From the NCBI GenBank assembly GCA_019918135.1, contig WBZZ01002453.1, positions 96,001 through 160,000 of the forward strand: 64,000 bases of DNA. The letters run 5' to 3'. The position numbers and the translations under genes were made by a program. The DNA comes from Paulinella micropora. Taxonomy: Eukaryota; Cercozoa; Imbricatea; Euglyphida; Paulinellidae. The notes under the pieces were generated by a model. It saw only the letters and a program-made list of their open reading frames with translations, was not told where the DNA came from and did not search any database. This document shows, piece by piece, positions 21,301 through 32,157 of the stretch (position 1 is the first letter of the stretch; the number at the start of each line of letters is the position of its first letter).

Positions 21301-22177
21301 CTACAACGTGTCTAGTTTTCTAGCTAGGCGCTGGAAGACAGTCTGTAGGCGCCTGTTGAGGCGGTCCTCCACTGCAGTCCAGTACAGGCGCTCGTAGCGC
21401 TTGTAGAAGCGCCAGGCTTCGGTGGAATAGTCCGGGACGACGTACATCAGGCCATCTTCGTCCTCTACCCCGGGGCTGTGGTGTCCCAGCCATTCTTTTG
21501 GAATTCCGCCCTGTGGATGACGGGGTTGTTGGCCAGGGCCTCGTGCTTCCTACCCCGGCCGCCGTACCAGTCCCGCCAGGAGTGGAACGGGCACAGCTTT
21601 TGGATCAGGTCGTAGAGGTCCCCGCGCTCGTCGCTGGATAGGCCCGCCAGGGCCCCCTTGGGGAGCTGACTGTAGTAAGCAGGAGTCGGTAGATAGTCAC
21701 AGACTAGCTGGGTCAAGACCGATGGTAGGTAGGGATCCAACAGCCTGGGCGCCGCGTGTCCTGTCTGCAGCTCCAGTGGCAGGTCGGGCACGCCCCAGCT
21801 GGCGGGTCGGTACGGGTCGGTAGGCACGCGGAGCAAGGCGAAGTCCAACAGGGAGAGCAATGGCGCTTCCTCTGGCTGTAGCGCGGTAATGGCCAGCGGG
21901 CTCCAGGGATAGGGCGAGGCGGTCAGCTGCAGGCGCCGGTCGGTGGTGTTCAGGCCCCGGGCAGCCGCCTCGACCAGCAGTGCGTACCAGTCGACGTCCT
22001 TGCACGGGGGTCGGTCGGCGTCCAGCCGGGCCACGGCGGCCGGGTCACAGGGGGCGGGGACGTAGGCAACCGGCGGTGCGAGCGCGCTCAGCTGGCCGCG
22101 CGGCAGGACGCGGCGCGCGCGCTTGGGGGACGGGGACGGTCGGTGGTGGCGGCGGTGGCGGCAATTTTTCTGCGCAT
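21301..22177 (-). pseudogene. Outer unknown gene of the element, left copy
   Basis: A GC-rich minus-strand coding region near the outer hairpin array encodes a Pro/Leu-rich protein of unknown family with a basic N-terminus. It contains a SYPWSP-like region (here SPYPWSPLAI), QLVCDYLPTP and a WRDWYGGRGRK patch. No domain recognised. It is a broken fossil part, about one or two breaks. It points outward, away from the fibre genes. Confidence 0.45.
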
Positions 22178-22309
22178 TGTTTTGGGGAGTGCTTCCTGGG
22201 TCGGGGCCGACTCGGGTTGTGGGGTGGTTTTGTGAGTGTCCGTTACTCCCTGGGGGGTTAGCTTAGGTCGAGGTCGCGGCACGCGCCCGTTTGGCAGGTT
22301 CAGGCACGT

Positions 22310-22480
22310 ATTGCCTTTTTGTCCCGCCAGTGATATGGCCGAAATTCAGTTATACTGACAAAAAAGGCAGTGATATAGGAAAAAAAGGCAGTGATATGAC
22401 AGAAATTCAGTGATACGGACAAAAAAGGCAGTGACACGAGAAAAAAATGCAGTGATATGGGAAAAAAGGCAGTCGCCAGA
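22310..22480. repeat. Short tandem repeat AAAAAAGGCAGTGATAT, left arm
   Basis: Five or six imperfect copies of a 28-35 bp unit (AAAAAAGGCAGTGATATGG and relatives, some with GAAATTCAGTGATA) lie between the divergent outer gene and the small zinc-ribbon-like gene. The location fits a promoter or control region. Confidence 0.65.
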
Positions 22481-22698
22481 CCGGGCCGGCACGTGCCCCT
22501 ACCTCGGTCGATACCTTGTTATTCTTGGGTTCAGAGAACCCATTAAGTACCCTGAGCCGGAACTAGACTATTGCCATTTCTGCCCCAGCCACTGGTTGAG
22601 TGCGTTTTCCCTGAAATTTACCGCGCCGCAAAACACACTAAATTTGCTTGTCCCCTTTTCAATTCTGTTTTTTTTCCTCTGGTTCTATTAATTACGAA

Positions 22699-22917
22699 AT
22701 GTTAGCAGTTTGTCCTACCTGTGGCGCCTGCTTTTTTGAAGGCCAGCTTTACTGGTCAGGGACCGGGAAAAGAGGGGACCCCAAGGACCTGGCCTCGCTC
22801 GTCTGCAGACCCTATGGCGACGGCGCTTGCATCAACCCCGCGCGAGACGTCCCCGGCGGAGACACTTGGGCGGAGCGGATGCGCTTCGTTGACAATTTCC
22901 TAGACGAGATTCTGTAA
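22699..22917 (+). CDS. Small CxxC protein of the element, left copy
   Basis: An open frame of 72 residues starting MLAVCPTCGACFF, with one CxxC pair and two later cysteines (LVC and ACINP), ending in an acidic helix (MRFVDNFLDEIL). The cysteine pattern suggests a small zinc ribbon, but RPB10 and the other common viral zinc ribbons do not match. It begins just after an AT-rich leader. The start at 22,699 is chosen over an upstream in-frame ATG because it puts the CxxC near the N-terminus. Function unknown. Confidence 0.5.
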   Translation: MLAVCPTCGACFFEGQLYWSGTGKRGDPKDLASLVCRPYGDGACINPARDVPGGDTWAERMRFVDNFLDEIL

Positions 22918-22971
22918 AACAATTAAAAAAACTTATTCTCTTGTTCTCTTAAAGCAGCAAAGTGGGGCAAA

Positions 22972-23703
22972 ATGGAAGTGGCTAGGTCCTACAAACGCCG
23001 CCGGCTCGACGGTGCGACCGACGACTTTGTGCTGCCGGTTGACGGACAGAGCGGCGACGTCCTTGTGTCGGACGGTGACGGGGGCGTGAGATGGGCAACA
23101 GGCGGCGTGGCCGCGAACGACGCGGTAGCCCTCAACACCGCTCACAGACTGACTACGTCCGGGAACCCGCACTTGGTTGATCTAGCCGATCTGATCAACT
23201 TGACGCTAGACACCGAAGCCAAAACTAACCAGCCGGCCGGGATGACTTCTAACAGCTCCGCGGGCTTTGTGGCCTCGGCCTCTAGCAATTCTGCGCAAGC
23301 CTACCTAGCTTTTGACAGCGACTTCTCGACCTTGTGGGGCACCACTGCGCCCGACAGCTACAGCGGCAACAACTACACCGCCATGATCGAGACGATGGTC
23401 GATAATCTCACGGTGGTAGGCGCGTGGCTCCAGCTCGATCTGGGCCAGCACGCTAGACTGACTGCTTACCACGTCACGTCCGCGGGCGCCATCACTGCGC
23501 CCAGAGACTGGGTAGTCGCTTATAGCGCGGACGGCAGCCGGTGGTTCACTTGGGACAGCCAGACGGCCCAGACCTTTGTCGGCGACAGCCTGCGCACGTT
23601 CACGCCTGCGGCCGCGGCAGACTACGCTCGGTACCTGCGCGTAATCTGCACTAAAAACAACGGGGCGGGGGTTTGGTACACGCGGAGCCTGGCTTTCGAC
23701 TAA
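22972..23703 (+). CDS. Fibre-like protein with a discoidin (F5/8 type C) domain, left copy
   Basis: 243 residues, open throughout. The N-terminal third looks like a fibre shaft start (VLPVDGQSGDVLVSDGDGGVRWA), as in tail-fibre-like proteins. From about residue 95 it fits a discoidin/F5-8C sugar-binding jelly roll: AYLAFDSDFSTLWG, WLQLDLGQHARLTAYHV, APRDWVVAYSADGSRWFTW and ARYLRVICTKN. It likely binds host surface glycans. It lies directly upstream of a longer fibre region with more domains of the same kind. The leader just upstream is AT-rich. Confidence 0.65.
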   Translation: MEVARSYKRRRLDGATDDFVLPVDGQSGDVLVSDGDGGVRWATGGVAANDAVALNTAHRLTTSGNPHLVDLADLINLTLDTEAKTNQPAGMTSNSSAGFVASASSNSAQAYLAFDSDFSTLWGTTAPDSYSGNNYTAMIETMVDNLTVVGAWLQLDLGQHARLTAYHVTSAGAITAPRDWVVAYSADGSRWFTWDSQTAQTFVGDSLRTFTPAAAADYARYLRVICTKNNGAGVWYTRSLAFD

Positions 23704-23790
23704 CAGCTATACAATGCAGGCTGCATCGAGAACACCAGTTATCCGACCAAGGCCTCGCAGCTGGCGCCCAAGGCGTACGTCGACCACCAG

Positions 23791-26700
23791 GTGGCAGGAG
23801 CAGTGAAGTTCCCGTCGGTGATGCCTACCCAAAACGACTGTATCGTGACCATGGATCCAGACGGCTCGATCTTTGTGGTCAAGGACAGGACGCTCAAGCA
23901 GCCGTCTTTGGCTCCTAGCGGTAATGGCGCGATCGTGCTCATGGACACAGACTTTACAGTCACAACGATCCCTGACACTCTCGCGAGGCTGCCGGACCCT
24001 CTGCCCGCCTCGACCGCGCAGCTGGTGACGGTCGATCCAGACGGCGTGCTAGGCCTAAGCAGCCAAGTAAGCTCGTCGACGCTCACGCTGACAGGGGCTG
24101 GCGGCAACAGTACGCTTTCCGCGCCTGCCACTGGCTCCGTCGCGCTCAAGCTGCCTGTGGCCCTGCCCAGCGCAGGCACCAAGCAGTTCGTCACGCTCGA
24201 CAGCGCGGGCCAGTTCGCTACCGGTGCCATTGGCTTCCAAGGGGGAGACAGTGTAGCAATCGGGACTTCCGCGGGCGACGCACAGCAACCATTCGCCGTC
24301 GCAATAGGCACTCAAGCAGGCGCGAGTGGACAGGGCCAGTTTGGAGTTGCTGCTGGCTACCGGGCGGGATACTCTGGCCAGTCAGATCTCGCCGTCGCGA
24401 TCGGTGCCTACTCCACGGAGAGCACACAAGGCAATTCATCAGTCTCTGTCGGCGCCTATGCTAGTACGCTCGGCGTACGGTCGGTTGGGATCGGCAGTAC
24501 GGCTATCACGGATGCTGCCGCCCAGGAATCGGTCGCAATAGGCTACAGAGCAAAAGCAGCGACATCCCGCTCGATTGTACTGAACGCCACGGGCGCTGAA
24601 TTAGTGTCCGCTAGCACCGATGCTGCTTATATCAAGCCGTTGAGGTCGGGCGTCGATTCTACTACCAGTGAGAAGGCGACACAGTGGAACAGCACGACCG
24701 GTGAACTCACCGCCTCTAAATTTACACTCCCGCTTTCGCTGCCCGCCAGCACGTCACTCGTTTCCCTGACGAGCGCGGGCCAGGTAGGCGCGTCTGCGCT
24801 CAAGGTACCGGCGTCACTGCCTGGCAGCACGTCACTGTTGACACTCGATTCCGGTGGCCAGCTCGCGACAGGAGCTGCTAGCTCGCTGTCACTCAGCGGG
24901 GCTGGAGGCACCAGCACGCTTTCCGCTCCTGCCTCTGGCTCCTCTGCACTCAAGTTGCCGACAGCCCTGCCGGGCAGCACTTCGCTAGTGACACTCGACT
25001 CCGGTGGCCAGCTCGCGACAGGGGCTGCTGGCTCGCTATCGCTCAGCGGGGCGGGAGGCACTAGCACCCTTTCCGCTCCGGCGTCTGGTACTTCTGCACT
25101 CAAGCTGCCAACCGCTCTTCCAAGCAGTACTAGCTTGGTGTCGCTGGGCTCCGACGGCGCGCTGCTGTACGGGGACCAGGCTATCTCTCATGGTCTGAGC
25201 CTTGTAGCCACTTCGTACGTGAAGAAGCCCGACAGCATGGCGAGTAACAGTTGGAACGGCCTGGTTGCGAGTGCGTCCACTGCCGGGAACGGCAACGCGT
25301 ACGACGGCTTCAACACGGCTCAAACTTTTCATGGCAGAGCAACACTAGTACCTACAATGCCACGAGCGGCGCCTACACTTCCAGTTCCAGCAAAACGTTT
25401 TCGGGTGTAGCGTACCCCGGAGAGTGGCTCCAGCTAGATTTTGGCACTGGGGTCGTCCTGCAACAGTACTACCTGCAAGCCCAGTCCAGCGGTCTGGATA
25501 AATCGCCAAAGACATGGCAGGTGGGCACGTCGTTAGACGGCACTACCTGGACGCTGTGGCACACTAGCTCGTACACCTTTGTCGATGGCAGTTCCATCAC
25601 TCTCGCGCCGACCGACACCGCCAGGGCCGCCCGGTACGTGGCCATCGTGGTTGCTACTATCAAGGCAGGAGGGAGTTCTAGCTGGTGCGGAATCAACCAC
25701 TTTGGCTTTGACTACACATCGTGCCCCGCGATCAAGAACATAGCGGCGCCGCTCACCACCACCGACGCTGCCAACAGGGCCTACGTAGACGGGCACACGC
25801 ATACGTCGCCAATGACGATCGGCACCTCTACGATTGCGAGCACGGGGACGGTCGCGCTGAGTCTACCTAGCGCGCTGCCTGCCAGCACTTCTCTGACGTC
25901 GCTGACCTCTGCGGGGCAACTAAGCGCCTCTGCGCTCAAGGTGCCAGTGTCTCTGCCTGGTAGCACTTTGCTGGTGACACTTGATTCTAGTGGCCAGCTA
26001 GCGACAGGGGCTGCTAGCTCGCTGTCACTTAGCGGGGCGGGCGGCACCAGCACGCTCTCCGCTCCGGCTTCTGGTTCTTCTGCACTCCTGCTGCCGACCG
26101 CGCTGCCGTCCAACACGTCCTTCGTCTCCTTGTCCAGCGGAGGGCAGTTAGCCGCCTCTTCTGTCAGAGTGCCTGCTAGCCTGCCCGGCTCGACGTCTTT
26201 GGTCACGCTGGACTCGGCGGGTCAGCTTGCGGCCAGCTCGTTGTTGCCAGCCTCCACGCCGGCCCAGACTGCCGTTCTGAGCCTGACTTCTGCGGGGCAG
26301 ATGGTGACCCAGAGCACTTCCACCACGGTCGTGACTTCTGGTTCAGTGGCGCTGCCGACCTGGACTTCCATGTCGGCCTATACGCCTACCACGGACCCTA
26401 ACTGGGTGCTCAGCCACTCTTCCGCACAAGTAAGCCAGGAGAGCTGGAGAGTTTTCGATGGTGTCGCTGCCAATGGCTGGACTAGCCTCGGCAACTACAA
26501 CTCGGACGGGAGTATTAACACGACAAACAACGCCGTTACCAACGTAGGCGGCAGCAACGTGTACGGCGAGTACTTTACGCTCCAGCACACGCGGCGCCGG
26601 TACAGGATCACGAGCTTCGCGTTGACCAACGGAGTTACTCTTAGTACCTCAACCAAAAGCTTCACGTTGGCGGGGTCGGATAATGGCAGTACCTGGACAC

Positions 26701-27542
26701 TGGTCTGGTCGGGTAACTTCTCTTTTACCACGACGTCACAGACCCTGAACTCGAGCGCGCCCGCTTCGACCGCGTTCTATTACTACCACCGGTTTATTGT
26801 TACTTCGGTACATTCGAGTGCCGCGTCCGTCGTGGGGACCTTTGCGCCCGTCGTTGAGTCCGAGGGTGTGTCGGTCAATGCCACTGGCCTCACGGGCGTG
26901 GATTCGCTCATGTGCGGCAAAAACACGCTGAAGCTGCCGACCGCGCTGCCCTCCGCCGGCACGGATCGCGTGCTCCAAATCAACGACCTCGGCGAGTTTG
27001 AATTAGGCACGTGGGACCGTGGCCACTGGCTGACGAGTGACACGGCCGTCACTGTTAATAGCGGAGCTGGCAGGAAGATCCCGGTCGATGGCGTAGTGAG
27101 GCTGGCGCCCGTGTACGGCAACATCACCGTAAGCCATGCCAACGGCTTCACGACCTGGCAGAACACGTCCGGTATGCCCAGGAAATGGCTGATCACTGCC
27201 TCGTTCAAGTTTATTACCTCGGCAGCGGCTACCAACAACCCGCCGACCAGTGGCGCCTATTACGATGTCTGAGTCGAAAGGAATGCAGTGAGACCCGCCT
27301 CAAGCACCGGCGTACAGCAGACAGAAGCCAATTTTCAGGCGACAACTACCGCCCATGGGCTCTATGGCAACGGGCGGTTCGCTTCGCCCAGCCTGTCGGG
27401 CATCATGGAAGTGGCGGCAAATGAGTATATCTGGTTCGAAGCCTTTGGCGACACACAAGGCGCTGTCACGTGGAGCCTTGTCATTGGCGGTTCGACTGTT
27501 TATTCAAGAGGCAGAGTGACCATTACCGAGATTCCGGGCTGA
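23791..27542 (+). pseudogene. Long fibre/adhesin region, left copy
   Basis: About 3.7 kb coding for an adhesin. In order: a YadA-type head with repeated (S/A)VAIG-x-x-A units (24,240-24,590); long Ser/Gly/Ala-rich shaft repeats with LSLSGAGGTSTLSAPASG and TSLVTLDSGGQLA motifs; a discoidin-like domain (about 25,220-25,720); more shaft repeats; a second discoidin-like domain (about 26,360-26,830); and a C-terminal jelly-roll-like tip. It is predicted to sit on the virion surface and bind sugars. This copy is broken, about two breaks. Confidence 0.6.
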
Positions 27543-27578
27543 TTTTTTTTCTTTCGAGTCTGTATTTTTTAATTAAAA

Positions 27579-27860
27579 ATGGACGCTTTGCGACAAGCGC
27601 TAGCCGAGAACGAGAACGAGCTGGCCACGTGCCTAGCCCGCCGCCGGATCCTGGCCGTAGAACGAGAGAAGCTACAGCTGCAGATCGCGCTCTGTGAAAA
27701 GGTCTGTGGTTGCAGGGAGACGCGCCTGCAGATCAAGCAATTGATCCAGCAAGAAGAGGAGGCGGAGGCGGCCGCCGAGTCTTCCGCCCACGCGGCCGTC
27801 CAGGCCGAAATGGCACTAGAAGAGACAGTCGTAGAGATGCCTGACACAATCAATGGCTAG
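27579..27860 (+). CDS. Small coiled-coil protein, left copy
   Basis: 93 residues, open, highly charged and helical, with heptad-like Leu/Ile spacing (LAVEREKLQLQIALCEKVCG, then RLQIKQLIQQEEEAEAAAES). No membrane segment. Its 3' end overlaps the convergent ribonucleotide reductase gene by a few bases. The leader TTTTTTAATTAAAA just upstream resembles the AT-rich leaders of the other element genes. Function unknown; a virion scaffold or fibre trimerisation part is possible. Confidence 0.5.
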   Translation: MDALRQALAENENELATCLARRRILAVEREKLQLQIALCEKVCGCRETRLQIKQLIQQEEEAEAAAESSAHAAVQAEMALEETVVEMPDTING

Positions 27861-28833
27861 AAGTCCTGGTCTAGGCCCCATTCCGGCTCCTTGGCCGGCG
27901 CCCGTGCGTACTCACTCACTCTTTTCTCGAAAAAGTTAGTCTTGCCTACCACGCCTAGCTGCTCCATGAAGGGCAGAGGGCATTTGGCCACTCCGTACAG
28001 CTTTTCGCTCAGGCCCAAGTTCTGCAGCAGGCCGTCGGCCACGAACTCAACGTACCGTTCCATCAGCGTGGCGTTCAGTCCCAACAGGGCCACCGGCAGC
28101 GACTCGCTGATGAACCTCCGCTCGACCTCGACACAGCCAGCGACAATCTGGAAAATACGCGACATCTGCAGCTTGTTCGACACGTGGTGCTTGTACAAGT
28201 GGCACGCGAACAGGCCGTGCTGCGTCTCGTCCCGCGCAATAAACTCGTTCGAGGTGCACAAGCCCTGCAGCAGGCCCGGGTGCTTTTGTTTCAGCCAAAA
28301 GATGGAGGCGAAAGAAGAGGCGAACTGGACAAGTTCCACACAAGCGAACGCCACCAGCCGCTCGGCAAACGAAGACCGGGCCGGGCTGAGCCACTGCAGC
28401 GCCCACTTGGCTTTTTGTGCGACGGTCGGGACCTGCGTGATCGCATTGAACAACTTGTCCTTCTCTTGCTGGTCGCTGATGATCGTATCGATCAACAGGC
28501 TGTAGGTCCGCGAGTGTTCGGCCTCGTTAAAGATCTGGTAAGAACAAAAAAGTCTCGCTTCGGAATATTGCACTTCGGCCAAAAATTGGCGGCCAGGTTC
28601 TCTTGGATGATGCCGTCCGAGCTAGCAAAGAAGCCCAGCAACATCTTAATAAAATGCTGCTCGTCCGCACTCAGTTTCTTGAAATCGGCCTGTTCCCGGC
28701 TCAGATCAAGCTCGTCTGCCGTCCAGAACGAGCGCAGGGAAGCTTCATAGAATGAATACAGGTCCGGACGCCTGATGGGAAAGAGACAAAACCGCGATTC
28801 TTCCGGCACGAGCAGTTTTTCTTCAGTGTCCAT
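27857..28833 (-). pseudogene. Ribonucleotide reductase small subunit (class Ia R2), left copy
   Basis: R2 supplies the tyrosyl radical for making deoxynucleotides from ribonucleotides. Family features include an N-terminal YSFYEASLRSFWTADELDLS region, DEQHFIKMLLGFFASSDGI, FNEAEHSRTYSLLIDT, a late iron-ligand region FIARDETQHGLFACHLY, and an acidic-aromatic tail ending WGLDQDF that docks R2 to R1. No R1 was seen in the element. Many Nucleocytoviricota carry R2. This copy is broken, about one break. Confidence 0.8.
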
Positions 28834-28948
28834 AATTCGTGCAGCTGCCGGTTGTCTAGTTTCAACAAGGCCATTCACTCTCCTTTTAATAGTAAAGGGC
28901 AAAGAGGATATATTTTTTTTCTTATAGCACAAAACAAAAACAAAGAAC
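28834..28948. promoter_or_regulatory. Short divergent intergenic region, likely promoter
   Basis: 115 bp between the divergent R2 gene and the gene at 28,949. It contains CTTTTAATAGTAAAGG and an AT-rich core, GATATATTTTTTTTCTTATAG, at about 28,899-28,926. AT-rich leaders of this kind precede most genes of the element (for example 27,545-27,578 and 30,863-30,890). Inferred from position and composition. Confidence 0.35.
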
Positions 28949-29296
28949 ATGTTGCAAAGACGCAAGACCGAACAACGGCTGATGCCCTCGTCGCCAGAGT
29001 CCATCACCGTTACCTCGCACGAGCTCGCACTCGAGCTCAAGCGGACATACAGCGATTTCAGCTGGCAGTCAGTGCCGCAGCTCATTGTTCACGGGGTCAA
29101 GTACCTTGCTCTCTATACTAATCATACTGGCGAGGAGAAGAAGCAGATCCTCATTTCCGTGCTCGTGGACTTGTGTCCTGACGACAACGTGGACAAGCTG
29201 ATCCCGCCAGTGGTCGACGTCATCTGGGAGCTGGTGAAGGCCGCCCTCGCTTCCAACTGCTGCGAGATGTGTCCCAAGGTCTGCACGGTCATGTAG
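28949..29296 (+). CDS. Unknown 115-residue helical protein, left copy
   Basis: Open frame starting MLQRRKTEQRLM, with VKYLALYTNHTGEEKKQILISVLVD in the middle (residues about 50-75) and a helical end containing DKLIPPVVDVIWELVKA and CCEMCPK. It resembles, by eye only, small helical proteins of unknown role common in giant viruses and polinton-like viruses. Its 3' end overlaps the end of the convergent membrane-protein gene. Confidence 0.45.
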   Translation: MLQRRKTEQRLMPSSPESITVTSHELALELKRTYSDFSWQSVPQLIVHGVKYLALYTNHTGEEKKQILISVLVDLCPDDNVDKLIPPVVDVIWELVKAALASNCCEMCPKVCTVM

Positions 29297-29963
29297 GCAT
29301 CGGGATCAAGTGCCTGCCCAGCGTCACGGGCGTGCCCTGGTGAAGCCTGACCGGTTCGCCGCTCGTCACCATCTGTGCGCGCGCTTTGGCCAGCTTCTCG
29401 CGGTCCAGGCGGTGCGCCCACAGCACCGGGCCCGGTATAACCTGCTCGTTCGAGCGCACTTTCTCCAGGGCCATGGTAATCTTGACCAGCAGCACGTCCG
29501 CTGCTAATCTAAAGCGCCTCTTCTTGGCCATCTCGATTGAGAGCTCGTTCTTGACCATTTCAAAAAGGATCTCACAGGAGAAGTGGCGCTCTGCTTTTTG
29601 CCCAAAGTTGAAAAACGAGTTGGTCCCCGATATGATAGCTACCAAGATTAAACACGTGACGCTGACCCAATCGTAGCCCGTCCGGCCCGCTCCGCACGCC
29701 TTGAAGCCGAAATTTCCCACGATAATCGAACAGATCGCCGGCATGATAGTGGCCAACAAACCAAACAACAGAAAGCGGTTGTAATAGTAGTAGCCCGCCG
29801 AGTTGTTCAGCCTCGCGTGCAGGGCACACTCGTCCACCACGCTGGCAAAGTAGGACTCGTGCCTCGAAGACCACTTCTCTTCCTCTCGCTTGACGTCGCT
29901 GTCGTCAGAGTCATGATTCTCGTTCGAATGCGACCGCATCGCCAGGATTTTATCCTCGTCCAT
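29289..29963 (-). CDS. SLATT-like two-helix membrane protein, left copy
   Basis: About 225 residues, open. The start at MDEDKILAM is preferred because an AT-rich leader lies directly upstream. An acidic N-terminal segment is followed by YYYYNRFLLFGLLATIMPA (first membrane helix), a short loop, VSVTCLILVAIISG (second helix), and a long cytosolic helix with KAERHFSCEILFEMVKNEL. This matches the layout of SLATT/DUF4231-type proteins, which occur in giant viruses and in bacterial effector systems. Role here unknown. Confidence 0.5.
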   Translation of the reverse strand: MDEDKILAMRSHSNENHDSDDSDVKREEEKWSSRHESYFASVVDECALHARLNNSAGYYYYNRFLLFGLLATIMPAICSIIVGNFGFKACGAGRTGYDWVSVTCLILVAIISGTNSFFNFGQKAERHFSCEILFEMVKNELSIEMAKKRRFRLAADVLLVKITMALEKVRSNEQVIPGPVLWAHRLDREKLAKARAQMVTSGEPVRLHQGTPVTLGRHLIPMPT

Positions 29964-30032
29964 CGTTCTTTTTAACTGCGGCCACAAGATTTTTAAAAAA
30001 AATGTGCGATTGCTGGGCCGGCGGCCACTCTA

Positions 30033-30862
30033 TCAGCAACCAGCTTTCGACAGCAGCATTTCCCAGTCCGCCCCATTCAAGTCCACCTTGTCCCTGGTGT
30101 CAGGGTTACACACCTGCAGATGCAAGTACTTCGTCAGCGTCGGAAACACCACGTACTGGTCGTGCCGGTCCTGTGCCGACGACTGGTAGCCCCCGACGAG
30201 GCCAGGAAAGGGATGATCAGGCTGCCCGATTGCACTTTCGTGCCGCGCGAGACCGCGCCCGTCAGAGACACCTCCTCGTAGTTGCCGCCCGTCGAGTAGG
30301 CCAGGCTTGAGCATTCCTTGATCTTGATGCCTAGCGAAGTCGGCAGGCCCAGCGCCACGACTTGTGGCAAGACGGTGGCCTGGCCCGACGTCAGTGCAAA
30401 GAGCTCGTTCTGGGCCGAAGTCGGGAAGCCTAGCACGGCATGCGCACTGTCGTCGCCGCTTTTGCTGTAGATGTTGAACTCTGCTCCTCCAGACAGCGTG
30501 AACTGCAGCTTGAGCTTGGTGTCGAGATAAACCACTCCGATCGTCTGTCCTACTTGTACAAAGCCCTCGTTGATTAAAAGCGATTGTAGCGTGTCGGCCA
30601 AAGTCTCGCCCGTATAATTTTGCGACGGGATCGTGATGGTCACATCGCCCGTGGCCGTGGAGTTTAAGTAGAGCTTGTTGTTCTTGGAGTTGATGTTGTA
30701 CGTCGCGTTCGGGATAGTGGCCCAAATTAACTTGTATTTCCCTTGGATCGCTTCCGACAGCGACAGCCGGAACTCGGCCGAATCGCCCGAGCCTTGCACT
30801 CGGTCGCGGTCTTTCGACCGGACCAGGATGTTCATCTCCGAAATGTTGCGCAGGCCGCTCAT
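30033..30862 (-). pseudogene. Penton / minor capsid-like protein
   Basis: The N-terminal half has the hallmark order of the single-jelly-roll penton/minor capsid proteins of polinton-like viruses, virophages and giant viruses: NILVRSKDRDR, then FRLSLSEAIQG, KLIWATIPNATYNIN and VTITIPSQNYTGETL. It would form the capsid vertices. The end of the region overlaps the inner edge of the left arm, so its last part also appears at 34,471-34,560. Broken, about one break. Confidence 0.6.
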
Positions 30863-30924
30863 TTCGGGAATTTAAAAAAAATTAAATGTTGTCTCACTAG
30901 TGTAGTGCAAGAGGAAAAAAAACG

Positions 30925-32105
30925 ATGCTGACGCTCAGCGGCAACAAGCGCCTGCGCCTGGAAGATGTGGTCGAGACCAAGCCGCTCCCCTCAATGGTCA
31001 CTGCTTTTGGCGAACACAAGGTCGCGGAGTCTACCCCGTTAATGCAGGAGACTTTCCCTTACACCGGCACCCTGAACTCGCGCAAGTTCGCTACCTCTGG
31101 CTCCGTGACCACCGCCGCCGGCCTGTTGTCGCTCAGCGGCGCCGCACAGGCCGAGACGCTCAGGCGCTGCAAGTACCGTGCGGGGCAAGGGCTCGTCTGC
31201 CGCTTCACGGCGCTGTTCCCCGCCACGCCCAACGTGGCTAATTCGGCCATGGCTGGCTTAGGAGACGACAACAACGGCTTCTTCTATGTCCAGGACCAGA
31301 CCCGAACTAATAGGCTACGGATCTTGCACCGCAACGCGACTGTCGACACTTATATCGACCAGAAAGACTGGAACCTGAACAACTGCCTGGGCGGCGACGA
31401 CGTCATGGACCGCAAGGACTGGGCCAAGGGCAACATCTTTCAGATTCAGATGCAGTACCTAGGGTTGGGGCCGTCACGTTCTCGGTCGAGAGGCAGTCGG
31501 ACGGGGTGCTTGTCCCAGTGCACCGAATTCAGTATGCGGGCGCCAACACGACGCCTTCGCTCAGCAACGCCAGCTTGCCGTTCAGGCTCAAGACCACCGG
31601 CGCGGGAGGCCTGGTGCGCACTGCCAGTGTCGGCATCCTGGTCGAAGGCCCCGTGAGGCAGCTGGGCCTCAGCTTTGCGCGCACGAACGTGCAGACCATC
31701 GGTACGACCGAAAGTAACGTGCTGGTGATCCGCAACAAGAGCTTGATCGGCGCCCTCCCCAACAACGACCTGCTGTTCCCGACCCTGCTGACCGCCACGG
31801 CCGTCTCTGGCACCAAGCCCGTGATCCTGCGAGTGCTCACGCAAGCCACGTTCGGCAGCGCGCCGACCTACGCGAACCACGACGCGGCCTCCAACACTGA
31901 GTACTCCGCGAGCTTGGTCACGGTGTCTAGTGGCAATGCCGTGGCCGCGTGCGTCGTGTCGGCCACGGGCTCGGCGTCGGCCAGTCTCGACCTAAGCAGG
32001 CTCAACATCGCAGTCGGGCCCGGCGAAGTGCTCTGCATTGCGGCCAGCACTACTTCCGGCACCGCAGACGTGCACCTGAGCTTGTCTTGGTATGAGGACG
32101 TGTGA
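30925..32105 (+). pseudogene. Virion-like structural protein, beta-rich
   Basis: Starts MLTLSGNKRLRLEDVV after an AT-rich leader. It contains CRFTALFPATPNVANSAMAGLGDDNNGFFYVQD and RLRILHRNATVDTYI (only parts quoted), a GxGDxxNGFFF...ILHR-type pattern that I associate with large structural proteins of giant viruses. The rest is beta-rich and low in cysteine (TESNVLVIRNKSLIG, then a hydrophobic C-terminus). Assignment is by resemblance only. Broken, about one break. Confidence 0.4.
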
Positions 32106-32157
32106 AAAAAAGAAAGTTCGTCTTGTAACTAAAACAAAGAGGAGGGAGGGAAGCAAA

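Larger units (their letters stand above)
19123..30094 (+). repeat. Left inverted arm of the virus-like element
   Basis: From the outside in: a unique end, short repeats, poly-C/pyrimidine patches, the hairpin array, an unknown gene, a small zinc-ribbon-like protein, fibres, a coiled-coil protein, ribonucleotide reductase R2, a small conserved-looking protein, a membrane protein and the 3' edge of the minor-capsid part. It matches the right arm in reverse complement with only scattered differences and is about 300 bp longer, largely because the hairpin array has two extra units. Confidence 0.85.
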
